A stretch of 64,000 nucleotides of DNA from positions 1 through 64,000 of the IMG/VR virus record IMGVR_UViG_3300044630_004692; one strand, 5' to 3'. The notes beneath the pieces were generated by a model that did no database searches, was not told the origin of the DNA, and saw only the letters and a list, made by a program, of their open reading frames with translations. The translations under genes were made by a program, and so were the position numbers. Below, in pieces: positions 5,181 through 12,261 of the stretch (position 1 is its first letter; every line of letters begins with the position of its first letter). This stretch comes from a virus.

Positions 5181-5300
5181 ATGGAAAAAATCTTCACAGA
5201 AAAGGCTGAGCGCCTAAATGGTCGTCTCGCTATGCTAGGATTCGTGGCTGCAGTTGGTGCATATCTTGCAACTGGCCAAGTAATCCCTGGTGTATGGTGA
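5181..5300 (+). CDS. hli: short high-light-inducible protein, 39 aa
   Basis: A minimal Hli of 39 residues: AERLNGRLAMLGF (about 9-21) followed by one membrane helix and the ending QVIPGVW. A strong GAGGAGG ribosome site (about 5169-5175) begins at the stop codon of the upstream hli, so the two are co-translated. It lacks any N-terminal extension, unlike its neighbour, so the pair may form different dimers in the thylakoid membrane. Confidence 0.9.
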   Translation: MEKIFTEKAERLNGRLAMLGFVAAVGAYLATGQVIPGVW

Positions 5301-5301
5301 A

Positions 5302-5388
5302 ATGGGAGAAGTAATTTTTACTACTACTAGTATTACATTTCTAGTTCTTTTATTTCACTCTATCAATAAACTATCTGAAACATATTGA
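5302..5388 (+). CDS. 28-residue single-helix membrane peptide
   Basis: The ATG lies one base after the stop of the short hli gene. The product is one hydrophobic helix (about residues 4-20) with a polar C-terminal tail. Size and topology resemble the tiny subunits of photosystem II or cytochrome b6f, but I find no clear match to PsbI, PsbT, PsbM or PetN. It belongs to the hli transcript, which ends right after it. Confidence 0.5.
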   Translation: MGEVIFTTTSITFLVLLFHSINKLSETY

Positions 5389-5395
5389 TAAATAC

Positions 5396-5420
5396 AGGAG
5401 GTTCAATACCTCCTTTTTTT
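5396..5420 (+). terminator. intrinsic terminator of the hli unit, abutting the endolysin start
   Basis: AGGAGGT (5396-5402), loop TCAAT, ACCTCCT (5408-5414), TTTTTT (5415-5420). The next base begins the endolysin ATG. The left arm is also a perfect Shine-Dalgarno sequence, but too far from that ATG when folded. Confidence 0.85.
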
Positions 5421-6020
5421 ATGTCTATAAAATTCGTTGATGCATCGAAATATGATAAAGGACTTCCTCATCAACTAGATGCATGGGAGTATCTTCAACA
5501 AAATACTCCACCACATGTATTAGTTGAATTTGAGAAAAGATTTAGAAATCAAAAAGCTGATAATTTATATTCTGGAATATCACTGATTAAAGAATTTGAA
5601 AATATTGAATTGGTTGCATACCCAGACCCTAAAACAAAAGGTAAACCTTATACAGTAGGTTGGGGAAGCACTCGTAAGAAAGATGGAACTCCTTTTAAGT
5701 TGGGAGAAAGGATTACCCAAAAAGAAGCAGATGAGCTATTTGATTATCAAATTCAAAATGAATTTCTCCCACAACTTAGAAAGATTCCATACTGGGAGGA
5801 AATGAATGTCAATCAAAGAGGGGCTTTACTTTGCTTTGCTTATAATCTTGGTGCAGATTTCTATGGTTCTCCTGACTTTAATACTATTACACGAGTCTTG
5901 AAGAATAAAGAATGGTCTAAAGTACCAGAAGCACTTAAACTCTATCGTAATCCTGGAACTGATGTAGAGGCAGGATTATTAAGAAGAAGAATTGCTGAAG
6001 GAAAACTTTGGATGAGTTAA
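5421..6020 (+). CDS. phage lysozyme / endolysin (GH24-type)
   Basis: Hydrolyses the glycan backbone of peptidoglycan for lysis. The T4-lysozyme-type catalytic set is visible after an extension of about 50 residues: Glu in LIKEFENIE (near 60), Asp in YPDP (near 68) and Thr in TVGWGST (near 82-86). The C-terminal half has NQRGALLCFAYNLG (near 134-147) and the LRRRIAEGKLW motif at the end. 199 residues, a little longer than T4 gpe. No signal peptide, so it would need a holin. The start abuts a terminator, leaving no obvious leader; translation may depend on read-through transcripts. It converges with the next gene. Confidence 0.85.
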   Translation: MSIKFVDASKYDKGLPHQLDAWEYLQQNTPPHVLVEFEKRFRNQKADNLYSGISLIKEFENIELVAYPDPKTKGKPYTVGWGSTRKKDGTPFKLGERITQKEADELFDYQIQNEFLPQLRKIPYWEEMNVNQRGALLCFAYNLGADFYGSPDFNTITRVLKNKEWSKVPEALKLYRNPGTDVEAGLLRRRIAEGKLWMS

Positions 6021-6340
6021 TCTTCCATCTTTGCTTTTAAACCAAGCAATGCTGTAAGTAAAGTAAATAAAGCATTATATCCCCTGCTCTCGGATTCTTT
6101 GCAGTCCAAGGGTGGGGGATTTACTAATCCACCTAATGCATCTGCTCTTTCCATTGACCCAGGAACCATAAAATTACAATTTACAAATGTAATACCAACA
6201 TATCCTAGTGTTCCTATTACAAGAGTTACAATCAATTTATCCAAAAGGCAAAGACCTTTTCTTTCCTTTTTTGGCTGGTCTCCTGATGAATCTGATAACT
6301 TCTGTTGGTTGTCTTTTTGGTTGTGGTCTTCTGTTTTCAT
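6017..6340 (-). CDS. small membrane protein, possible holin, 107 aa
   Basis: Minus strand, overlapping the end of the endolysin gene by 4 nt. A hydrophilic Lys/Asp/Gln-rich N-terminus (about 1-30) is followed by one clear membrane helix (about 37-58) and a second shorter hydrophobic segment near the C-terminus (about 88-102). I chose the ATG at 6340 because a TGGAG site lies just before it; an upstream ATG at 6355 is possible. Position beside endolysin and topology suggest a holin, but no family is recognised. Confidence 0.6.
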   Translation of the reverse strand: MKTEDHNQKDNQQKLSDSSGDQPKKERKGLCLLDKLIVTLVIGTLGYVGITFVNCNFMVPGSMERADALGGLVNPPPLDCKESESRGYNALFTLLTALLGLKAKMED

Positions 6341-6400
6341 TGAAAACTCCATCATTGGTAATTAATCGTGTAAGTAATAGTCCAACGATAAAAATGGATT

Positions 6401-6592
6401 TCATTTTTGTTCTTGTTTATGAATCCAGGTTTTCAATTCATGCAAATATTCAATAAGTTGATTTGCTTTTTCTTCATGCCAAAAATCTCCAGTAGATAAC
6501 CATTCTTTTCTGTGGTTATCTATAGCTTTTAATATTTGATGTATTGGAGTATTCCAAGGTTCTCTTATAGGAGTATTCCATTCCCTTGGCAT
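6401..6592 (-). CDS. hypothetical protein, 63 aa
   Basis: Minus strand, soluble, Trp-rich, helical in the C-terminal two thirds. The N-terminus contains the short internal repeat WNTPI (residues 5-9 and 13-17). Divergent from psbA across a shared intergenic region. Function unknown. Confidence 0.65.
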   Translation of the reverse strand: MPREWNTPIREPWNTPIHQILKAIDNHRKEWLSTGDFWHEEKANQLIEYLHELKTWIHKQEQK

Positions 6593-6639
6593 GGTGTATA
6601 CTATTATTTTAAGTATTTATTATAATATCTGCTTTGGCC

Positions 6640-6674
6640 CTTGACAGGGCAGGCGACCTGTGGTACTATAAATA
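6640..6674 (+). promoter_or_regulatory. psbA promoter, early and late elements overlapping
   Basis: TTGACA (6641-6646), 17-bp spacer, TACTAT (6664-6669) with TG before it. A T4-late-type TATAAATA overlaps at 6667-6674. The -35 lies in the inverted repeat GCCCT-TGAC-AGGGC. A short GTGAGG/CCTTCAC stem-loop follows in the roughly 60-nt leader. Confidence 0.8.
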
Positions 6675-6738
6675 AGTGGTGAGGGACGTAACATTCCTTC
6701 ACATACTTTTTAATAAACCTTTACGTTCTTTTAAAACC

Positions 6739-7818
6739 ATGACTGCAACTCTCGCCCAACAGCGAAGTGGCAACACTTGGGAACAATTCTGCGAGTGGGT
6801 TACTTCAACCAACAATCGTCTTTACGTTGGCTGGTTCGGAACCCTCATGATTCCAACTCTTCTCGCTGCGACTATTTGTTTCATTGTTGCCTTTATCGCT
6901 GCACCTCCTGTCGATATCGACGGCATCCGTGAACCTGTTGCTGGTTCACTTCTCTACGGCAACAACATCATCTCTGGTGCTGTTGTTCCTTCCAGCAACG
7001 CTATCGGTCTTCACTTCTATCCCATCTGGGAAGCACTTTCACTTGACGAATGGCTTTACAATGGCGGACCTTATCAACTTGTGGTTTTCCACTTCCTTAT
7101 TGGTGTCTTCTGCTACATGGGTCGTGAATGGGAACTCTCCTATCGTCTGGGTATGCGTCCTTGGATTTGCGTTGCTTATTCTGCTCCCGTGGCTGCTGCA
7201 ACTGCTGTGTTTCTTGTTTATCCCTTCGGTCAAGGTTCCTTCTCCGATGGAATGCCTCTTGGAATCTCGGGAACGTTTAATTACATGCTCGTCTTCCAAG
7301 CAGAACACAATATTCTTATGCATCCGTTCCATATGCTTGGCGTGGCTGGGGTATTTGGTGGCAGTCTGTTTAGTGCTATGCACGGAAGTCTGGTCACGTC
7401 ATCGCTAGTGCGTGAAACTACTGAAACCGAATCACAAAACTATGGATACAAGTTCGGACAAGAAGAAGAAACCTACAACATCGTCGCCGCACACGGCTAC
7501 TTCGGACGCCTCATCTTCCAATACGCTTCCTTTAACAACTCTCGTAGCCTACACTTCTTTTTGGCTGCTTGGCCTGTTGTTGGTATTTGGTTTGCTGCTC
7601 TTGGAGTTAGCACGATGGCATTCAACCTGAATGGTTTCAACTTCAACCAGTCTCTGCTTGATAACAACAACCGTGTTATTCCTACCTGGGCTGATATTCT
7701 CAACCGTGCTAACCTTGGTTTTGAGGTAATGCATGAGCGCAACGCTCACAACTTCCCTCTTGACCTTGCTGCTGCTGATATGACCCCTGTGGCACTCACC
7801 GCACCAGCTATCGGCTGA
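6739..7818 (+). CDS. psbA: photosystem II D1 protein
   Basis: Full-length D1, 359 residues, the reaction-centre subunit that turns over fastest in light. Visible landmarks: GREWELS with Glu at the position-130 site (the high-light-type residue, versus Gln), TyrZ in LVYPFGQ, Asp170 in GSFSDGM, the chlorophyll His in NILMHPFH, the Mn-cluster ligands in [14 protein letters not shown], and a C-terminal processing tail. No intron. I chose the ATG giving MTATLAQQ rather than the upstream extension, which lies in the leader. Codons are GC-richer than in neighbouring genes, as in host psbA. Phage D1 is known to replace damaged host D1 during infection. Its unit ends at the 7842 terminator. Confidence 0.98.
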   Translation: MTATLAQQRSGNTWEQFCEWVTSTNNRLYVGWFGTLMIPTLLAATICFIVAFIAAPPVDIDGIREPVAGSLLYGNNIISGAVVPSSNAIGLHFYPIWEALSLDEWLYNGGPYQLVVFHFLIGVFCYMGREWELSYRLGMRPWICVAYSAPVAAATAVFLVYPFGQGSFSDGMPLGISGTFNYMLVFQAEHNILMHPFHMLGVAGVFGGSLFSAMHGSLVTSSLVRETTETESQNYGYKFGQEEETYNIVAAHGYFGRLIFQYASFNNSRSLHFFLAAWPVVGIWFAALGVSTMAFNLNGFNFNQSLLDNNNRVIPTWADILNRANLGFEVMHERNAHNFPLDLAAADMTPVALTAPAIG

Positions 7819-7826
7819 TTATCTAC

Positions 7827-7855
7827 TTGACAAATCTCTCCAAACCGTCTACAAT
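7827..7855 (+). promoter_or_regulatory. promoter overlapping the psbA terminator
   Basis: TTGACA (7827-7832), 17-bp spacer, TACAAT (7850-7855). The -10 lies in the left arm and loop of the terminator hairpin, so transcripts from here would begin near 7862 in its right arm. Confidence 0.6.
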
Positions 7856-7871
7856 GTGTAGGCGGTTTTTT
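7842..7871 (+). terminator. intrinsic terminator of psbA
   Basis: AAACCGTCTAC pairs with GTAGGCGGTTT (11 bp with one wobble), loop AATGT, followed by a T-run. Confidence 0.85.
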
Positions 7872-7878
7872 ATTGATT

Positions 7879-8547
7879 ATGAAAAAGTACACTGTTTGGA
7901 TAAGCTGTGGGAATAGTCCATGGGATAGAACATATTTCAATGAGCTAGGTGCAGTACAACTTACACAAGAACAAATCTCTAAATACTTTACTTTTTCAGA
8001 ATCTGGAGAAATTGAATTTGATTCTGATGTTCTATCAGAAGAAACTGATAGAGATTGGAATGACCCAGAGAAAAATTTACCAACTTGGGATGATGTAACA
8101 GAAGGTTGTCTATGTTGGGGTCCAGATGCAGATGACCAATATGTTGGTGTATGTCTTGCAGAAGATGATGAAAATCAAATTTGGGTAAAATCAATTGAAG
8201 AACTACCGTATTATACTTCCAATGATATTCAAGAAGGACTTCATATTCAAGAAGAACATACTGGCGCAATTGCTAGAATTATATCTGAATTGGATGAGCC
8301 TGATGGAGTTTGGATTGTCTATAATTCTTATGAGCGTGGTAGTTATGTTGGAGAATTTGAACTTCCAGATGATGTTCAATTTGACCCATCTAAATTAGTA
8401 GTGAATCTATCTGAAGTTGCAGAATCTTGGACTGTAGTTACTGGATTTGAATATGATGGAGAAGATATTTACTGTGATGGTGATACTATGGGAAAAGGTA
8501 TCGACTGGTATGTTTATTATAAAGGTCAGCTTCATAGCTTCAAATGA
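7879..8547 (+). CDS. hypothetical acidic protein, 222 aa
   Basis: Starts at ATG 7879, eight nt beyond the psbA terminator; a TTG two codons upstream is less likely. Very acidic throughout, with many Trp and Tyr, three Cys near residues 76-91 and no membrane segment. The C-terminal 60 residues look beta-rich. No domain recognised. It may be driven by the promoter embedded in the terminator. Confidence 0.75.
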   Translation: MKKYTVWISCGNSPWDRTYFNELGAVQLTQEQISKYFTFSESGEIEFDSDVLSEETDRDWNDPEKNLPTWDDVTEGCLCWGPDADDQYVGVCLAEDDENQIWVKSIEELPYYTSNDIQEGLHIQEEHTGAIARIISELDEPDGVWIVYNSYERGSYVGEFELPDDVQFDPSKLVVNLSEVAESWTVVTGFEYDGEDIYCDGDTMGKGIDWYVYYKGQLHSFK

Positions 8548-8551
8548 CCCC

Positions 8552-8580
8552 TTGACAAATATTTGAAAATGTCCTACACT
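8552..8580 (+). promoter_or_regulatory. sigma70-like promoter
   Basis: TTGACA (8552-8557), 17-bp spacer, TACACT (8575-8580), 26 nt before the nuclease-like gene. The -35 begins a few bases after the stop of the preceding gene. Confidence 0.7.
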
Positions 8581-8605
8581 AGAATCGTGACTCGATTTAC
8601 ACTGA

Positions 8606-9142
8606 ATGCAGTATAAAGAAATTTTTGAGCGAGAGCACTGGATTAAAATTCTAAACAATGTAGTTGAAGAATTGCAATTTGTACTATCTCGTAATATTAA
8701 ATTAAAACTAAAATCTGAATTAATTTCAGAAATGACTGAAAAACTTGCACAAGAATATTTCTCTAAAATTTATCCAGAGAATGTAAAATGTGCAACTTGT
8801 GATAATGACCCAGACTTAGTATTTGGAACTACTCCAGTTGAAATTAAAGTAGCAAAGTATTGTAATGGCTTTTGCTGGAGAGGAGCTAAATACTCTAAGC
8901 GAGAAAGTGATTACGTTTTGATTGCATGGGATTTTAATAAGTACAACCCAGAAGTAATTCATTTTGCAGTTTATAAAGCATTCCTTTCAACACAAGATTG
9001 GATTGAACAAAAACGTGATAACTATTATGCTAAGTTATACACAATGAATTTATTGTCTAAAAATAAAACACACTTTGCAATTATTGGAGATATTTCATAC
9101 AATAAAAACGATAATGCAAAACCTATCTTTGAGGAAATCTAA
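8606..9142 (+). CDS. PD-(D/E)XK nuclease-like protein, 178 aa
   Basis: The centre shows the restriction-endonuclease-like core: Glu in the first helix region, then DPDLVFG (near residues 69-75) and PVEIKVAK (near 79-86), which supply the D...ExK residues, followed by a strand with YVLIAWD (near 104-110). Two Cys (CATC, near 64-67) precede the core. It resembles small type II restriction-type nucleases found alone in phages. No methyltransferase lies nearby, so a role in host DNA breakdown or DNA processing is more likely than restriction-modification (inference). Confidence 0.65.
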   Translation: MQYKEIFEREHWIKILNNVVEELQFVLSRNIKLKLKSELISEMTEKLAQEYFSKIYPENVKCATCDNDPDLVFGTTPVEIKVAKYCNGFCWRGAKYSKRESDYVLIAWDFNKYNPEVIHFAVYKAFLSTQDWIEQKRDNYYAKLYTMNLLSKNKTHFAIIGDISYNKNDNAKPIFEEI

Positions 9143-9375
9143 TGGAAGACCAAGTAATTGATGTTGAAGCTTCTTCTGTTGTTGATGAACAATTTCCATC
9201 TAATATTAGTATGGAAGTCAATCATGAAGATAAAATTAAAACAGCAGCAGAAATCCGAAATGATTTAAATAAACTAAAAGAACTGAATAGAGAACTAAAG
9301 AAAATCAAAAGATATATGAAGAGTCCTATTCATGCTATTCGACAAATGGATGCAAAAGCTGCCATGAATCAATGA
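9142..9375 (+). CDS. hypothetical protein, 77 aa
   Basis: Its ATG shares one base with the stop of the nuclease-like gene, so they are co-translated. The N-terminal half is acidic; residues 35-60 form a Leu/Lys-rich likely coiled coil. No function seen. The hairpin at 9386 closes the unit. Confidence 0.7.
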   Translation: MEDQVIDVEASSVVDEQFPSNISMEVNHEDKIKTAAEIRNDLNKLKELNRELKKIKRYMKSPIHAIRQMDAKAAMNQ

Positions 9376-9385
9376 TATATAATAA

Positions 9386-9406
9386 GTAACCATTGGTTAC
9401 TTTTTT
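9386..9406 (+). terminator. hairpin plus T-run directly abutting tRNA-Ser
   Basis: GTAACC (9386-9391), loop ATT, GGTTAC (9395-9400), TTTTTT (9401-9406). The next base is the first base of tRNA-Ser. Same layout as at 33747-33772 before tRNA-Leu. Confidence 0.8.
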
Positions 9407-9493
9407 GGAGGGTCAATCCGATTGGCGACGGAACCTGTCTTGAAAACAGTTGAGGTGTTAAAGCCCTTGGGCGTTCGACTCGCCCACCCTCCG
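9407..9493 (+). tRNA. tRNA-Ser (TGA)
   Basis: A class II tRNA of 87 nt. Acceptor GGAGGGT/ACCCTCC, anticodon loop with TGA, a long variable arm, T arm GGGCG-TTCGACT-CGCCC, discriminator G as usual for Ser. No promoter lies between it and the hairpin upstream, so it needs read-through transcription or a start inside the hairpin. Confidence 0.95.
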
Positions 9494-9511
9494 TTAATTG
9501 ATATTATTTTT

Positions 9512-9667
9512 ATGAATGACAAAATGTACAAAGAATTTTGTGAAAAAATTCAACACAGTATTCAAATTTCAATTAAGCATGGTCACAATGATTATGCACT
9601 GGGATTAAAAAAATCTATCATGATTATGAATGAATTAAGACAAAGATATGCAAATGAAACTAAATAA
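9512..9667 (+). CDS. hypothetical protein, 51 aa
   Basis: Begins 18 nt after tRNA-Ser. A short helical protein with His and Lys residues and several Met. No motif. Longer frames would have to be translated through the tRNA. Confidence 0.65.
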   Translation: MNDKMYKEFCEKIQHSIQISIKHGHNDYALGLKKSIMIMNELRQRYANETK

Positions 9668-9693
9668 TATCATTCTTAATCTGAGAGGTTAGT

Positions 9694-9885
9694 ATGGAAA
9701 AATGTCCTGCCTGTGGGATAATTATTGAAGACGGATTAGCTAAATTTTCATACGGGAAACCTGGAAGTTTAGAATATCTTGCTCAACGAGTCTGCCAGTA
9801 TCGTAAAGTAGATTCTCCATGTATAAATCCTTGCTATAATGAAGAGACTGATTATCCTCCTGGATACGACGAACTTCCATTTTAA
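9694..9885 (+). CDS. small Cys-containing protein, 63 aa
   Basis: Starts CPACG near residue 4 and has further Cys near 34, 43 and 47, enough for a zinc site but without the spacing of a known finger. The C-terminus is Pro/Tyr/Asp-rich. GAGAGG before the ATG is a good ribosome site. Function unknown. Confidence 0.7.
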   Translation: MEKCPACGIIIEDGLAKFSYGKPGSLEYLAQRVCQYRKVDSPCINPCYNEETDYPPGYDELPF

Positions 9886-9902
9886 CCTTATTATTAAATA
9901 TT

Positions 9903-10460
9903 ATGATTGAATTAAATGATTTTATAAAAGTTTATGATGATGTATTAGATAATGATACATGTAATCAGTTGATTCAATTTTTTGAATCCAATAACGAAAA
10001 ACAAGAACATATTAATAATAATTATTGTCCTAATTTTATTCAGTTAAACTTAACCGAAAATCACAAACAAAATTCAGACATACAAACTATTCACAATCAA
10101 CTAATAAAAAAGACAATAGAATATAGAGATAAGTATTATGAATTTGTAGATAAAAACGTATTTCCAGAAACTCATGCATTTGAGCAATTTAGAATTAAAA
10201 AATACTTAGACAATGCTGAGTATAGATTTGATACTCATGTTGATGTTACTGATTATAGTTCTGCTAGAAGATATCTTTCTTTTATGTGGTATTTAAATGA
10301 TGTAGAAGTTGGAGGACATACTGTTTTTAAAGATTTTAGTATAGTTCCAAAAACTGGAAGATTACTTGTATTCCCTCCACTATGGTTGTTTCCTCATTAT
10401 GCACAACCTGCTTTGAGTGGAGTTAAATATATTATAAGCACATACTTACACTACAAATGA
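9903..10460 (+). CDS. 2OG-Fe(II) oxygenase (prolyl 4-hydroxylase-like)
   Basis: 185 residues with the double-stranded beta-helix motif order. HVDVTD (near residue 112) gives the HxD iron ligands. YLSFMWYLNDVEVGGHTVF (near 128-146) is the conserved central strand-turn. The distal His is in PHYAQPALSG (near 164) and Lys in GVKYIISTYLHY (near 173-184) is the expected 2-oxoglutarate contact. T4-like cyanophages commonly carry several such genes; their substrates are unknown, with protein hydroxylation or nucleic-acid modification suggested. It overlaps the next gene by 4 nt. Confidence 0.85.
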   Translation: MIELNDFIKVYDDVLDNDTCNQLIQFFESNNEKQEHINNNYCPNFIQLNLTENHKQNSDIQTIHNQLIKKTIEYRDKYYEFVDKNVFPETHAFEQFRIKKYLDNAEYRFDTHVDVTDYSSARRYLSFMWYLNDVEVGGHTVFKDFSIVPKTGRLLVFPPLWLFPHYAQPALSGVKYIISTYLHYK

Positions 10461-10660
10461 CTATGGAAACTAACACTGAGGCTACTGAAAATCTAGAGAT
10501 TGAATTGGATGATGATACTGCCAAGATTGCATCAATCTTAGCAGAAGAAAGAGGTATTACTGTAGAAGAATTACTTCAACAAGTTTTGACTGATGCATTG
10601 GAAAGTGGGTATTTTGATAATCCAGAAAATATAACTGTCAATGATTCTCTAGACGTATGA
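10457..10660 (+). CDS. hypothetical acidic protein, 67 aa
   Basis: Overlaps the oxygenase stop by ATGA. Glu/Asp/Thr-rich N-terminus, then a helix-turn-like segment (about residues 25-50) that vaguely resembles a ribbon-helix-helix helix pair but is too acidic to bind DNA. Function unknown. Confidence 0.7.
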   Translation: MTMETNTEATENLEIELDDDTAKIASILAEERGITVEELLQQVLTDALESGYFDNPENITVNDSLDV

Positions 10661-10818
10661 CACCACAAGTATTTTTTACATTATTAATATGTATACTTTG
10701 GTATGTCTGTTTCACTGACCCGAATATATTAGATTGGGTTACTATTAAAATACAACATTTTTTTGTGTATTTACATTTGCAATATATTAAACTTAAATGG
10801 AAATTTAAGAAATTTTAG
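10657..10818 (+). CDS. small membrane-associated protein, 53 aa
   Basis: Shares ATGA with the stop of the preceding gene. Residues 5-19 are hydrophobic, and the Lys/Phe-rich basic C-terminus (about 44-53) would sit on the inner membrane face. Too short for confident assignment, but the overlap and absence of internal stops favour a real gene. Confidence 0.55.
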   Translation: MTPQVFFTLLICILWYVCFTDPNILDWVTIKIQHFFVYLHLQYIKLKWKFKKF

Positions 10819-10851
10819 CGTCGGGGTGCCCTGGCGCTTTCCTGCTTTTTG

Positions 10852-10860
10852 TGCTATACT
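10852..10860 (+). promoter_or_regulatory. extended -10 promoter
   Basis: TGCTATACT (10852-10860), 25 nt before the glutaredoxin ATG. No clear -35; the TGn extension could compensate. The same TGCTAT form occurs at other promoters in this window. Confidence 0.5.
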
Positions 10861-10884
10861 ACGGAGAGAATCCGACAACTGCCT

Positions 10885-11121
10885 ATGGACATTGTAATTT
10901 ACAGTAAAGAAAATTGCCAGTATTGTGAAAAAATCAAGCAAGTTTTTGGACTCAAACAAATGAATTATGTTGAGTATAAACTTGATGTAGATTTTACTAG
11001 GCAAAATTTCATAGATGAATTTGGAGAAAATTCCACATTTCCTAGAATCTTAATTGATGGGAAATTAATTGGTGGAGCATCTGAAACAATTTCTTATCTT
11101 AAGGAGAACAATTTAGTATGA
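10885..11121 (+). CDS. grx: glutaredoxin
   Basis: 78 residues with the thioredoxin fold order: first strand IVIYSKENC, redox motif CQYC (about residues 11-14), cis-Pro in STFPRILIDG (about 49-59) and GGASE near 61-66. It can supply electrons to ribonucleotide reductase, as T4 nrdC does. The start at 10885 gives the normal glutaredoxin N-terminus; the upstream extension runs into the promoter. It overlaps the next gene by ATGA. Confidence 0.88.
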   Translation: MDIVIYSKENCQYCEKIKQVFGLKQMNYVEYKLDVDFTRQNFIDEFGENSTFPRILIDGKLIGGASETISYLKENNLV

Positions 11122-11828
11122 TTAAAGTGTGTGAAATTTCTTCTTTTATTGATACATTGATGGATAACTTTACTATTCATCGAAAAAAACCTAAAGCTAG
11201 TTTTGTTAAATTTTTACAGTCGCAGGATATTGACCGTAAAACAATTAATGATTATGTAGAAAACAAAACTGGTTTTATTGAAGAGCAAATAAAGGAACTT
11301 GAACTTGCGATGTCTGGTGCTGACCCACAAGTAAAAGAAGGGTACGGAAATTTTCGTAAACCAGAACTTCGTGAATTTAAAGAAATGCTAGAACAAATCA
11401 TTGATGATTTGCATAGCTATAAAGACAGCAAGAAGATTGTACGAAAGCGTAAAACACATTCACCAGAAAAACTAATAAAGTATATTAGTCTTAATACTAA
11501 TCCAATTGTAGTAGGAACAAATTCATATTCTGCTATTCCTACTCTAAGTATTATTGGTGCAAAACATATTTTTCTATACAACGCAGAAAACAGAGAACTT
11601 TCATATTATACTGGTAGGTCTCTTAGTGTTCGTAGAACTTTAATCACTGGATTTGATTCTGAAAAATCTTGGGTTAGGACTATTAGAAAACCAGAAGATT
11701 TTCTGACTGAAATTATTTCTTGTAGTAAATTCAATGTTGAAAATATTGGAACTCTTCTAACTACAAAACCTAAAACTCCAACTGGTCGTACCAATTCAAA
11801 ACAGACATTATTGAAGGTTTTGACATGA
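11118..11828 (+). CDS. hypothetical protein, 236 aa
   Basis: The N-terminal 115 residues are charged and helical; the C-terminal half (about 120-236) is beta-rich and ends basic. No catalytic motif is recognised. It lies between glutaredoxin and a tiny gene, overlapping both by 4 nt, in the region preceding the T4 rnh gene. Probably one of the conserved cyanomyovirus proteins of unknown function. Confidence 0.75.
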   Translation: MIKVCEISSFIDTLMDNFTIHRKKPKASFVKFLQSQDIDRKTINDYVENKTGFIEEQIKELELAMSGADPQVKEGYGNFRKPELREFKEMLEQIIDDLHSYKDSKKIVRKRKTHSPEKLIKYISLNTNPIVVGTNSYSAIPTLSIIGAKHIFLYNAENRELSYYTGRSLSVRRTLITGFDSEKSWVRTIRKPEDFLTEIISCSKFNVENIGTLLTTKPKTPTGRTNSKQTLLKVLT

Positions 11829-11995
11829 ACTCAATTCCAGAAAAATACCTAAATAAAAATGTAAAAGCAATGTTGAGTGGGAGGAGTAAGACTTTTAATA
11901 AAAAGCCTGACTTTCACTTTTCTAGGGTATTTTCATTTCTTCAAAAAGCCTATAAAGTGGAGATAAAAATTTTCGTAGATAACGTACAACCATAA
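11825..11995 (+). CDS. hypothetical basic protein, 56 aa
   Basis: ATGA overlap with the gene before it. Lys/Arg-rich, without Cys. An in-frame GTG or ATG further in would leave almost nothing. Function unknown. Confidence 0.6.
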   Translation: MNSIPEKYLNKNVKAMLSGRSKTFNKKPDFHFSRVFSFLQKAYKVEIKIFVDNVQP

Positions 11996-12018
11996 TCTAA
12001 GGCTAGAGGAGAAAACTT

Positions 12019-12258
12019 ATGCCAAGTCTACTAGTTCTCATTTCCGTACTATCAATAGGTATTGTACTAATTGTTCTGAGTTTTATGGTAGGAATTGTAT
12101 TTGGTTGGTTTGCAAATGAATACTTTACTCCTATGACTTCTGGAAACAATCATCTACATCCAGAAATGTATGATGAAAACGGAAATTATATAACTGAAGA
12201 ATTAATTGCTGTGCGTTTTGAAGAAGAAGATGAGGAAGACGAAAACGAAGAGGATTAA
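12019..12258 (+). CDS. small membrane protein with acidic tail, 79 aa
   Basis: One strong membrane helix (about residues 4-31) preceded by only three residues, then a soluble C-terminus ending in a run of Glu/Asp (about 67-79). A GAGGAG ribosome site lies before the ATG. It could be an inner-membrane anchor with the acidic tail on either side. Function unknown. Confidence 0.75.
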   Translation: MPSLLVLISVLSIGIVLIVLSFMVGIVFGWFANEYFTPMTSGNNHLHPEMYDENGNYITEELIAVRFEEEDEEDENEED

Positions 12259-12261
12259 TTT

